Part shown: positions 29,781 to 38,055 of the stretch, piece by piece
Position numbering within the stretch: position 1 is the first letter of the stretch
How the letters are laid out: each line of letters begins with the position of its first letter
DNA from: Phocaeicola abscessus CCUG 55929
GTDB taxonomy: Bacteria > Bacteroidota > Bacteroidia > Bacteroidales > Bacteroidaceae
NCBI RefSeq assembly: GCF_000312445.1
Contig: NZ_HE997183.1
Coordinates: 999-64,998 of the forward strand
Reading direction: 5' to 3'
Length of the DNA: 64,000 nt
Program-made: the position numbers and the translations under genes
The notes under the pieces: model-generated
Database searches by the model: none
The model's input: only the letters and a program-made list of their open reading frames with translations
What the model was told of the DNA's origin: nothing

Positions 29781-29793
29781 ACCCAACTATATG

Positions 29794-29827
29794 GAAAGCC
29801 GGTTACCTCGAGGTAAACCGGACTTTC
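29794..29827 (+). terminator. Hairpin after the TonB-dependent receptor
   Basis: A long inverted repeat (GAAAGCCGGTTACCT / AGGTAAACCGGACTTTC with small mismatches) starts 14 bases after the receptor stop codon. A T-rich tail is poor, so termination is likely but not certain. The following 29828-29991 holds no gene that I can support. Confidence 0.55.
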
Positions 29828-29991
29828 GAAGGGCGACGCACCCGCACGGTCCTGCCGAACGACGGAGAAAGACAAGCAAACTTTCGAAGCCTACGCCAAA
29901 GCGCTGCAGGACTATCTGACGATAGGGAAGCATCGCCCTTTCGAGAAACAGTTTCTTCAAAGCAGCCCGCCTCGGGATCGGGGAGCAGCTT

Positions 29992-30774
29992 TCACGCTTG
30001 CGGACTTTCCGCCGAAACGGCTTCGAGAGGCATATCTCCGCCGTCGCGCTTTTTCTGCGCCTGACTCTCGTTATGCGTCGTCTTCGTTTCGCGAATCACC
30101 CGGTTCAACCGATCGATGAGGTCGGAGATAGCCTGGCGGTCGTCATCGGTGGCAACGGTGATGTAAGCTGCCTCGATATGGCGGAAAACGGTGTTCATCG
30201 TTTCGTCGTTCTTACGGCGAATAATCCGGCCGGCGGGCAACGTGTCGGCAGCCTTAGACAGGGCGCGATCGGTACGGATCGCGATGAACTCGGCGTTGGC
30301 CGTGCGCAGCAGCTCCACCACAGGGGCGAGCCCCAGCGTGGCGAGGTCGGCGGTGCACTTGTCGAAGTCGACGAGCAGTCCCTCGATGTGGGAGGTTTCC
30401 TCGGCGATGCTCTCCCACTGCAGTCCTTTGTAGGTGTCGACTACGATTTTCAGCTTCCGTCCCGCCTCGGCGCGGGCGGCAATAGGCGATTGCACGGCCT
30501 GGCGAATTTCCTCGAACAGGGCCGTCACGATGTTGTCGCGCTCCTTGTCCTTAACCGACAGTCGGGCGGTTTGTTCCGAGGCCATGATGCGGCGTGCCGC
30601 ATCGCTTTCCACGTCGACATCCGACTTCCAGGCGGCGAGGTCGGCAGCCGTCAAGAGAATTTTCTCGGGCGTCATCTTACTGATCTCCGCATAGAGACGC
30701 ATTTGCAGGTCGGCATGCAAGCCGAGCGAAAACTTGGAACTCAAGGTTCTGTCAATTTGTTTAACTTGCTTCAT
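29992..30774 (-). CDS. DUF6261-like protein
   Basis: The 260-residue soluble, helical, charged protein has no signal peptide or membrane segment. It resembles the Bacteroidales DUF6261 family in its length and in segments such as KDKERDNIVTALFEEIRQAV, GRKLKIVVDTYKGL and EETSHIEGLLVDF. Function is unknown. The last 25 residues (Gln/Lys/Asp-rich, then EAVSAESPQA) are low complexity. It lies downstream of a 42-bp tandem repeat and a small ORF reading the same way; the leader contains two competing hairpins. Codon use is G/C-rich compared with the next locus. Confidence 0.6.
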   Translation of the reverse strand: MKQVKQIDRTLSSKFSLGLHADLQMRLYAEISKMTPEKILLTAADLAAWKSDVDVESDAARRIMASEQTARLSVKDKERDNIVTALFEEIRQAVQSPIAARAEAGRKLKIVVDTYKGLQWESIAEETSHIEGLLVDFDKCTADLATLGLAPVVELLRTANAEFIAIRTDRALSKAADTLPAGRIIRRKNDETMNTVFRHIEAAYITVATDDDRQAISDLIDRLNRVIRETKTTHNESQAQKKRDGGDMPLEAVSAESPQA

Positions 30775-30799
30775 GGCATTTATATTTTATGATTTAACA

Positions 30800-30822
30800 A
30801 ACAGTTCCGGCAACTGTTGCCG
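30800..30822 (-). promoter_or_regulatory. Two mutually exclusive hairpins in the DUF6261-like leader
   Basis: On the minus strand CGGCAACAGTTGCCG (30822-30808) and AACAGTTGCCGGAACTGTT (30818-30800) are each near-perfect inverted repeats sharing 11 bases, so an RNA can form only one at a time. They lie 25-48 bases before the ATG at 30774. This is an attenuator-like arrangement by inference only. Confidence 0.4.
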
Positions 30823-30850
30823 TATTTTTCCGTAAATAAGGATGCTGTGC

Positions 30851-31083
30851 CGCCCGGCAGAGACTCTGTTTCGATCACCCGGCAGCCGAGTGTTCCCGGC
30901 GGAGACTCTGTTTCGATCACCCGACAGCCGAGTGCTTCCGGCGGAGACTCTGTTTCGATCACCCGACAGCCGAGTGTTCCCGGCGGAGACTCTGTTTCGA
31001 TCACCCGACAGCCGAGTGCTTCCGGCGGAGACTCTGTTTCGATCACCCGGCAGCCAAGTGTTCCCGGCGGAGACTCTTTTGTG
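30851..31083. repeat. 42-bp tandem repeat, five to six copies
   Basis: The octamer GAGACTCT recurs at 30860, 30902, 30944, 30986, 31028 and 31070, exactly 42 bases apart. Copies alternate between GTGTTCCCG and GTGCTTCCG in the second half, giving an 84-base higher-order period. Because 42 is a multiple of three and stops are absent, several frames on both strands stay open, with 14-residue peptide repeats (for example SITRQPSVPGGDSV). I cannot tell whether any frame is translated. Confidence 0.9.
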
Positions 31084-31091
31084 ACATTTTA

Positions 31092-31241
31092 TCAAGTGGG
31101 TATTCGAAAAATCATCGATTTCTTGACATAATGATCATAAAAGTTCCCCGTCGGAGACATTTTAACCTCCGCCGTATCGTCGAGCGAGAATCGTTTCAGT
31201 GAATGTAACCGGGTGTGATCAAGAATAGTTCGTGTCTGCAT
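31092..31241 (-). CDS. Small ORF upstream of the 42-bp repeats
   Basis: A 49-codon frame (MQTRTILDHTRLHSLKRF ... MIFRIPT) starts at 31241. It is preceded by GGAGG seven bases before the ATG, a strong Shine-Dalgarno sequence that is unusual in this window, and by a TATATTTG promoter element (31267-31274). The product is basic and has no recognised relative. Its 3' part resembles the repeat unit (CTCCGACGGGGAAC against CTCCGCCGGGAAC), so the repeats may have grown from it. It could be a leader peptide for the DUF6261-like gene. Confidence 0.45.
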   Translation of the reverse strand: MQTRTILDHTRLHSLKRFSLDDTAEVKMSPTGNFYDHYVKKSMIFRIPT

Positions 31242-31266
31242 TGTATACCTCCATGATTGATATATG

Positions 31267-31274
31267 CAAATATA
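31267..31274 (-). promoter_or_regulatory. -7 promoter element for the small ORF, repeats and DUF6261-like gene
   Basis: TATATTTG on the minus strand, about 26 bases before the small ORF start. No closer promoter to the DUF6261-like gene was found, so the transcript may cross the repeats. Confidence 0.5.
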
Positions 31275-31429
31275 GAAAAAGTTTTTAGATTTTCGCACTA
31301 TGTGCAAAAAATAGGTGTATTTTTTTAGTTTTTATTGGTCGGGTACCTCCGGTTTTCTTCTCTCGTCAGGGGTATGTTTACGGAATACGCGCTGATTCCC
31401 GACCTCATCCGAATCTAAGAATGGCGACG

Positions 31430-31462
31430 AAAAAAACGTCTTCGTTTTCACTGCTGAAGACG
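31430..31462 (-). terminator. Candidate terminator at the 3' end of the polysaccharide utilisation locus
   Basis: On the minus strand CGTCTTC and GAAGACG form a 7-base stem (loop of 12) followed by a run of seven T. It lies about 230 bases past the stop of the last locus gene. Nothing else recognisable occurs in 31275-31689. Confidence 0.55.
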
Positions 31463-31689
31463 CTTTGGGATTCGTTCCTAAAACTGTTTCAAACGACTTA
31501 CAGCCCATCTTTCAACCCTTTGGCGGTATGTACGGGACTAACGGTTCATCCAATATCCTTATGAATATGAAACTCCTGGATGCAAAAAGTCTCACAAGCC
31601 AATCCCGTTCCTCGAGTACCGATTGAAGTATTCACTTTTGCAGCATAATTTTCCTGCGCTGACAGATAGCCTCCTGCATCGGCCATTAT

Positions 31690-33519
31690 CTATTGCAGTG
31701 AATCTAAAAAATTCTGGGTTTCTTCAGGATACACGTCCATCCGAAGTTGCCATATAAGCTCTTCAAGGCTTACCACTTCGTACGAATCGTCCAGATGATT
31801 GGTAAGAAGCGTGGCAATATTACTGCCCATTACATCGCCTTTCCGGGTTTCGGCCAATTCATCACAGTCAGTTCCTTGATCCGAGAATTTACTCCAAGCA
31901 TGGATACACACCAAATTGTATTTGGGGTTATTTTCGTCTTTGTCCAAACAAGCATCTATATACTTGGGAGTTCCCTCTCTTTCCCTATTTTGAGGTTCAT
32001 TCCATAAAGAGTACTTCACTGTTATCACAGGAATGTGCATACCCACCGTATTCTTGAACCAATAGATATCACCTCTACCTCCGGCATAAGGAGTATATTG
32101 CAGAGCTACCAATCCAATGAGCTGGTCGTTTTCATTAATGTAGGTTTGATAGGCCTCTTTGGCTTGTTCGGATCCAACGTATTCCTTAGCCATCAATCCC
32201 AAAACTTTGATACGATGTTGGCGCATATGAGCAGCCGTCATTCGTGCTCTCTCTTTAAGAGCCTCGGATCTGTTTCGTTTATTGCCATAAGTGTCACTAT
32301 ACATAACCCCTCCCCCTTGTACTTCAACTATCGTTGAACCTTTGGGTTGATGATTCAAGATATATTCGTAAGCAGCAGGAGCCATTTGAGGCATTGCAGT
32401 TGTGTTGATACCAAAAGCTACCTTATTGGCACTGCTATAAGGAACATCATACCAATCTTCAATAAATCCTCCCATCATCCATTGATTGTTGTCTCCGTCA
32501 CTCATATAATAAGAGACAAATCGTTTGTCCTTGTTATAGTTTATATCTTTAGGATTTATAACATCTGCCAATACTGAATTCTGTCTATTACGATAATCAG
32601 AATTCGTTAAGCAGTAATTGTAGAACCAGTCATTGATAGCTGTAGACAATGCATTTTCAGAAACAACCGCATTGATAGCACGTTCATCATGCGGCCCTTC
32701 CTCCCAACCATAAACCATAGTATGATTATCAAGCGTGCTGCACACTTCTTGATACAAATTCCAGTATTCCCCCTTGTCATTGCTGTGAGGTTCTGGATAG
32801 AAATTCATAAAGAACCATGAATTCTGGATGGCAACATCTCTAAGTTCGTAGGTGTTGTTAGGCATGACTACCATGCCATCAGTGGCACATTTATCCTTGA
32901 ATTCGTTCCAAGCATCGGGAACTTTTTTGTTTGATGCGTCGTAAAGCATCTTGAATCCGGCCTTGTCGAATTTATCTTTAAATACCTTGTCAACTATTAC
33001 GCCGTTATAAACATGAGAGGCTGTAACTGCCACAGAACCACTTTGGGGATTATTGTCCATATCCATCAGGATGTATCCGTCGAAAAGATGATTGATATTT
33101 ACATCTTTACCATTGACAAGAGGCATCTTTTGAGTCATCAGTTCAAAGGGAGATATATCTCCCAAAAATTGGCATCCTCTTTCTTGCAAAGACATCAGTT
33201 CGGCTTTGTATGCGGCTAAATTGTCTCCATGATTACGAATCCATATTGCAACGTCCGTCTTGTCATTCTGAATAGCTCTTGCAGTCAGTCCAGACATTGA
33301 CGCTGCAAGAATATATTCCTTAAGACTCTGAGAAGGATTTTCATTCTCAACGGTCAGAAACCAACAATACTTGGGAGTCTTGGTTAATGAGGGCAATTGA
33401 AATTGACCTACATCCTTAATCGGATCATATATGTCCTCATACTTTACTTTGTTTGTACAGGAACAAACAGTCGCGCACAATAATAAAGATGCACAAAATT
33501 TAGAAAGGGTAATTTTCAT
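31690..33519 (-). CDS. GxGYxYP-type putative glycoside hydrolase, lipoprotein
   Basis: The 609-residue product has a lipoprotein-type signal (MKITLSKFCASLLLCATVCSC). It resembles the GxGYxYP family of putative glycosidases found in polysaccharide loci: RFVSYYMSDGDNNQWMMG in the middle and, further on, GSTIVEVQGGGVMYSDTYG at the place of the naming motif. Here the motif reads GGGVMYS, so its Tyr and Pro are replaced. The enzymatic activity of the family is not established to my knowledge. It is the last gene of the locus, 27 bases after a GH92 gene, and probably acts on the same mannose-containing glycan. Confidence 0.65.
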   Translation of the reverse strand: MKITLSKFCASLLLCATVCSCTNKVKYEDIYDPIKDVGQFQLPSLTKTPKYCWFLTVENENPSQSLKEYILAASMSGLTARAIQNDKTDVAIWIRNHGDNLAAYKAELMSLQERGCQFLGDISPFELMTQKMPLVNGKDVNINHLFDGYILMDMDNNPQSGSVAVTASHVYNGVIVDKVFKDKFDKAGFKMLYDASNKKVPDAWNEFKDKCATDGMVVMPNNTYELRDVAIQNSWFFMNFYPEPHSNDKGEYWNLYQEVCSTLDNHTMVYGWEEGPHDERAINAVVSENALSTAINDWFYNYCLTNSDYRNRQNSVLADVINPKDINYNKDKRFVSYYMSDGDNNQWMMGGFIEDWYDVPYSSANKVAFGINTTAMPQMAPAAYEYILNHQPKGSTIVEVQGGGVMYSDTYGNKRNRSEALKERARMTAAHMRQHRIKVLGLMAKEYVGSEQAKEAYQTYINENDQLIGLVALQYTPYAGGRGDIYWFKNTVGMHIPVITVKYSLWNEPQNREREGTPKYIDACLDKDENNPKYNLVCIHAWSKFSDQGTDCDELAETRKGDVMGSNIATLLTNHLDDSYEVVSLEELIWQLRMDVYPEETQNFLDSLQ

Positions 33520-33546
33520 GTTATCTAATTTAAGTTTATTAGGGTA

Positions 33547-35754
33547 CTATTTTGCTTGAGAAGACATTTCAAAAATAAGTTCTCCTCCATTCATTATGTC
33601 TTTATAGTTTATTTTAAACGAATCCAACGTTTTTCCATTAAGCGTGACGGATTCGATGAATTTGTTTTCGGTTGAAAGCTTATTGGCAGTCACGACAAAA
33701 TGTTTGCCGTTGGGTAAATTCAATGTTACTTTCTTTACTTGAGGAGCTCCGATGATATATTCGCCGGAAACTGGATTTACAGGATAAAAGCCCATAGCAG
33801 AAAATATATACCAAGTTGACATTTGACCGCAATCGTCATTTCCACTAAGCCCATCTCTACCAGTCAAATAGAATCGATTAAAAATATCGCGAATAATCGA
33901 TTGAGTTTTGTATGGATGATTGGTGTAATTATAAAGGTACGATATATGATGGCTCGGTTCATTACCGTGCGCATACTGCCCTATCAACCCTGTAACATCC
34001 CCATGAAATCCACCACCAAGCGATTGGACATCAAGAAAGAACAAAGAGTCAAGTTTACTTTCGAAAGAATCCTTTCCTCCCATAAGTTCTACAAGTTTCG
34101 GGATATCATGCTGAATATGCCATGTATACTGCCAAGCATTACCTTCTGTATAATCGCCGCCACTTGTTCCTGCATGACAAAGCAAGAATGGATCAAAAGG
34201 CGAACGCCAGGTCCCGTTGGAGTCTTTAGGTCTCATCAAACCAATCGATTTGTCAAAAAGACTCACATAATTACCAGAACGATTTCTGAAAAAACGATGT
34301 TTGATTGAATCACTTCTTTGATAAACTAAGGCTGCACAATAGTCATCATAACAGTGTTCCAAGGTTCTTGATACAGACTCTACAGTAAGTAAGTCGAAGG
34401 GATAATAGCCATATTTATCATATATTCCCCAATCCGATTTGGGATGAGAAATGGTAAGCGAATTGTATATGGCATGTTCTATTTCTTTGTTTTTTTCAGG
34501 CATCGTACCCTTTACATACACATCTGCAAGCACAGGTACCGCATGATTACCAATCATACACCAAGTTTCATTCTGTCCATACTCATTTGTACTTAAAATG
34601 CCATTACGACTAAAACGAGAAAGCATGGAGCGAACGAAATCATTGTTTTTGTCTGAATACATCAACAGATAGAAAGGATGAGCAGACCGATAAGTATCCC
34701 ATAAAGAGAAATTGGTATAGTGGTCGGCTGAATCATTCGCCAAAGTGCCATCCGGCAAAGAGTAACAACCATCTACATCGCTCACTAAGTTAGGCATTAA
34801 CAATGCATGATAAAGAGCTGTATAAAAAGAGGTTTGTTGGTCTGCATTCAAAGGCTCTATTTGTATTTTTTGCAAGTAACTATTCCAAGTCTCTTTAGCT
34901 TGCAAACGAATTTCGTCGAAACTACTGTTTTTAACTTCAGCAAGCAGATTTTTTTGGGCTCCATCAATACTTACAGTTGACAATGCAACTTTGACAGTTA
35001 CAATTTCATGGGCCTGTGTACTAAAAGCCAAATGCAATTTTGTATCTTTTCCTTCAACAGACATAGAATGGGATATAATGTTATCCGCAAAAGAAGATAC
35101 GCTATTTACGGGTTTAGAAATAACCGCATAGAAGTAATAACTGTGATCCTCGACGAATCCTTTCGATCGTCTCATGCCTACGATGATAGTGTCATTAACC
35201 AATGACATAGAAGAATATATAGGTTCATCCCCTATCCCATGTCCCAAATCAATGACTAATCCCGACTGTTCGGATGCGGGATAAGTATATTGATGATAAC
35301 CAACACGTTGAGTAGCAGTTAATTCTACCTTTACTTCGTAATCATCCAATTGTACCTTGTAATATCCTGGGGTAGCTTCTTCTGATTGATGTGAAAACGC
35401 AGAACGATACCCCGTGGAAGTATCTGTAGACACCCCACGATCTAAAGGGACATCACCCACAACTGGCATAAGCATGATATCCCCCATGTCTGGACACCCC
35501 GTCCCACTTAAATGAGTATGTGAAAATCCAATAATGGTAGAATCGCCATCATAATATCCTGAACAATGCTCCCATAAATCAGTTCCTGTATCGGGACCCA
35601 CTTGTACCATGCCGAAAGGCAACTGCGCAGACGGATGGGTATGCCCCACGTATGCAGTTCCTATAAAGAGATCCGTATATTGGGACAAATCATTTTGTTT
35701 CTGCATCTCACATGAAACAATCAGTGGGAAAAAAAACAATAGAAGTTCTTTCAT
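33547..35754 (-). CDS. GH92 family alpha-mannosidase, lipoprotein
   Basis: The 735-residue enzyme belongs to GH92, Ca2+-dependent inverting exo-alpha-mannosidases. A lipobox (PLIVSC, Cys15) suggests a surface or outer-membrane anchored enzyme. Family signatures: LPFGMVQVGPDTGTD, GFSHTHLSGTG, the general-acid region YTEGNAWQYTW (about 533), GNEPSHH and the general-base region GNDDCGQMSTW (about 638), then MGFYPVNPVSGEY. Its ATG overlaps the stop of the upstream GH92 gene (4 bases), so translation is probably coupled. Linkage specificity (alpha-1,2, -1,3, -1,4 or -1,6) cannot be decided by eye. Confidence 0.93.
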   Translation of the reverse strand: MKELLLFFFPLIVSCEMQKQNDLSQYTDLFIGTAYVGHTHPSAQLPFGMVQVGPDTGTDLWEHCSGYYDGDSTIIGFSHTHLSGTGCPDMGDIMLMPVVGDVPLDRGVSTDTSTGYRSAFSHQSEEATPGYYKVQLDDYEVKVELTATQRVGYHQYTYPASEQSGLVIDLGHGIGDEPIYSSMSLVNDTIIVGMRRSKGFVEDHSYYFYAVISKPVNSVSSFADNIISHSMSVEGKDTKLHLAFSTQAHEIVTVKVALSTVSIDGAQKNLLAEVKNSSFDEIRLQAKETWNSYLQKIQIEPLNADQQTSFYTALYHALLMPNLVSDVDGCYSLPDGTLANDSADHYTNFSLWDTYRSAHPFYLLMYSDKNNDFVRSMLSRFSRNGILSTNEYGQNETWCMIGNHAVPVLADVYVKGTMPEKNKEIEHAIYNSLTISHPKSDWGIYDKYGYYPFDLLTVESVSRTLEHCYDDYCAALVYQRSDSIKHRFFRNRSGNYVSLFDKSIGLMRPKDSNGTWRSPFDPFLLCHAGTSGGDYTEGNAWQYTWHIQHDIPKLVELMGGKDSFESKLDSLFFLDVQSLGGGFHGDVTGLIGQYAHGNEPSHHISYLYNYTNHPYKTQSIIRDIFNRFYLTGRDGLSGNDDCGQMSTWYIFSAMGFYPVNPVSGEYIIGAPQVKKVTLNLPNGKHFVVTANKLSTENKFIESVTLNGKTLDSFKINYKDIMNGGELIFEMSSQAK

Positions 35755-37970
35755 AAAGCACGGTTGGTCATATCAAACTCAAGCAATCCTCCATTTTTGA
35801 TATCATTATACTTGAGGGTTTTCAGATTAGTCTTCTTGCCATTCAAACGTACAGTTTCCACATACTTATTCTTGACACTGAGTTTATTGGCTCTCATAGT
35901 AAATGTACCATTAGGCAGTTTTAGAGAAATACGGTGTGCCTGAGGTGCACCTAACACGTACTCTCCCGAAACGGGATCAATTGGATAAAAGCCCATTGCT
36001 GAAAACAAATACCATGCAGACATTTGACCACAATCGTCATTACCACACAAGCCATCACGTTTTGCTAAATAAAAACGGTCAAATACTTCTCTAACAATTT
36101 CGGCTGTACGATCAGGACGATCAGCCAAAGTATAGAGATAAGCAACATGATGGCTTGGTTCATTTCCTTGGGAATAGCCCCCAATTAAACCTGTTACGTC
36201 AGGTACTAAATCCTGACCCGGCAAATCTGTAACGTTTGTTGCGAAAAATGTATCAAGCTTCTGAACAAATTTATCTTTTGTGCCAAATAAATCTATCAGC
36301 CCATCTACATCATGTTGTACATGCCAAGTCCACTGCCAGGCGTTTCCTTCTGTAAAATCGCCACCGCCAGCTTCACTTGTCAGCGCAAAAGGATCGAAAG
36401 GAGTTCTCCATTCTCCCTTTGAATTACGGCCTCTCACCAACATGGAACCTGGATGATAGATATTTTTATAATTGGAAGCACGTTTCATGAAGGAATTATA
36501 ATCCTCATTTTTATTCAGAGCTTTGGCCATCATTGCTACGCAATAATCATCATAGACTGATTCCAAAGTACGAGAGACTGATTCAACAGAACTCTTATCA
36601 AAGGGGAAATAGCCATACCGATTATAATTTGTCCAATCTGATTTATTATGGTCGTGCGTTTGTGCATGTTTAACAGCATTATAAGCCAATTCTGCATCGA
36701 ATGACTTGTTTCCTTTCAAAAAGGCATCCACAATAACAGGTACTGCATGATTACCAATCATGCACCAAGTTTCACACATCCCATATTCATTAGTAGGTAA
36801 CAAACCCACTTGCTTGTGACGCTCAAGCATAGATTTTACGAAATGGCTATTATTTTCTGGATACATGATACTCAAGAAAGGATGAAGAGCACGATAGGTA
36901 TCCCACAACGAGAAATTGGTATACATGTTACCATCCTCGCTTTTATGTAATTTATGATCCCACCCCGAATAACTTCCATCCAAGTCTGATATCAAATTAG
37001 GCATCAGGAGAGTATGGTACAGAGAAGTGTAGAACGATATTTTCTGACTTTCATTAAATGATTCTATTTCAATACGTCCTAAGTAACTGTTCCAAGTATT
37101 TTCAGCCTCCAACTTTACTTCCTCAAAAATCCAACCGGGAATTTCTTTGTCCAAATTCTTAATTGCTCCCTTTTCATGAGCAGTTGATAAGCCCACTTTG
37201 ATTATCACGGCTTCCTTATCGGTTGTGGAAAATTGAAGTAAGAATTTGGTGTTTTTCCCCAAAATGTACTTCTCATTCGACAGTATCTCATCTTCAAGTG
37301 AAACCACTTTGGAGAATGGTTTTGAGAATCGAGCACAAAAATAATAACGATGATCTCTAATAAATCCACTTGAACGACGCATTCCAACAATTGTTTGAGA
37401 ATCTATCACTCGCAAATAACTCTCAGTAGTCTTATCACCTATACCATGTTCCAAATCTATCACTACACCAGCTTTTGTATGTTCCGGATAAGTATAACGA
37501 TGCATGGCTGCCCTAAGGGTGGCGGTCATTTCCGCAGTGATATCATAATCTTGAAGAAACACCTTATAGTATCCAGGGCTCGCAATTTCAGAATCGTTGG
37601 AAAAAGAAGACTTATAACTTTCCGATTTATCTCCTACTTTTAATTCTACATCACCTATAACTGGCATAAATAGAATATCACCCATTTCAGAAACTCCTGT
37701 CCCACTTAAATGAGTATGAGAAAAACCCATAATAGATTTTGAATCAGTATGGTAACCAGAACAGAATTTCCATCCATCCGTACCATTGTCTGGCCCCACT
37801 TGAACCATGCCAAATGGAGTCGTAGCCCCAGGATAAGTATGACCGGTAAAATCTGTACCAATAAACGGATTTACATATTTAGTTAAGTTTTGCGAAAAAG
37901 ATGTTAAAATCGTTTTTTGTGCAATAATAAACAATACAAAAAAGTAACGTAACAAGAACTTTTTTTTCAT
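35751..37970 (-). CDS. GH92 family alpha-mannosidase, exported
   Basis: This 739-residue enzyme is a second GH92 exo-alpha-mannosidase. Its signal (MKKKFLLRYFFVLFIIAQKT...FSQ) lacks a lipobox cysteine, so it is probably periplasmic, unlike its neighbour. Signatures: TTPFGMVQVGPDNGTD, GFSHTHLSGTG, FTEGNAWQWTWHVQHD (about 537), GNEPSHH and GNDDCGQMSAWY (about 640). It shares obvious similarity with the next gene along its full length, so the pair probably arose by duplication, later split between two cellular places. It follows susD by about 85 bases. Confidence 0.93.
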   Translation of the reverse strand: MKKKFLLRYFFVLFIIAQKTILTSFSQNLTKYVNPFIGTDFTGHTYPGATTPFGMVQVGPDNGTDGWKFCSGYHTDSKSIMGFSHTHLSGTGVSEMGDILFMPVIGDVELKVGDKSESYKSSFSNDSEIASPGYYKVFLQDYDITAEMTATLRAAMHRYTYPEHTKAGVVIDLEHGIGDKTTESYLRVIDSQTIVGMRRSSGFIRDHRYYFCARFSKPFSKVVSLEDEILSNEKYILGKNTKFLLQFSTTDKEAVIIKVGLSTAHEKGAIKNLDKEIPGWIFEEVKLEAENTWNSYLGRIEIESFNESQKISFYTSLYHTLLMPNLISDLDGSYSGWDHKLHKSEDGNMYTNFSLWDTYRALHPFLSIMYPENNSHFVKSMLERHKQVGLLPTNEYGMCETWCMIGNHAVPVIVDAFLKGNKSFDAELAYNAVKHAQTHDHNKSDWTNYNRYGYFPFDKSSVESVSRTLESVYDDYCVAMMAKALNKNEDYNSFMKRASNYKNIYHPGSMLVRGRNSKGEWRTPFDPFALTSEAGGGDFTEGNAWQWTWHVQHDVDGLIDLFGTKDKFVQKLDTFFATNVTDLPGQDLVPDVTGLIGGYSQGNEPSHHVAYLYTLADRPDRTAEIVREVFDRFYLAKRDGLCGNDDCGQMSAWYLFSAMGFYPIDPVSGEYVLGAPQAHRISLKLPNGTFTMRANKLSVKNKYVETVRLNGKKTNLKTLKYNDIKNGGLLEFDMTNRAL

Positions 37971-38055
37971 GATTAAATTTTCTATTTAAGTTTATTACTT
38001 TATTTAATCTTTGGAATCTACCCGGCCATATTCGTTATCGATTAAACAAATTCAA

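Noticed and set aside
30787-31131. Open frames on both strands through the 42-bp repeats, giving 14-residue peptide repeats
   Set aside because: The repeat length is a multiple of three without stops, so several frames are open automatically. None has a convincing start or a recognised family, so I report only the DNA repeat.
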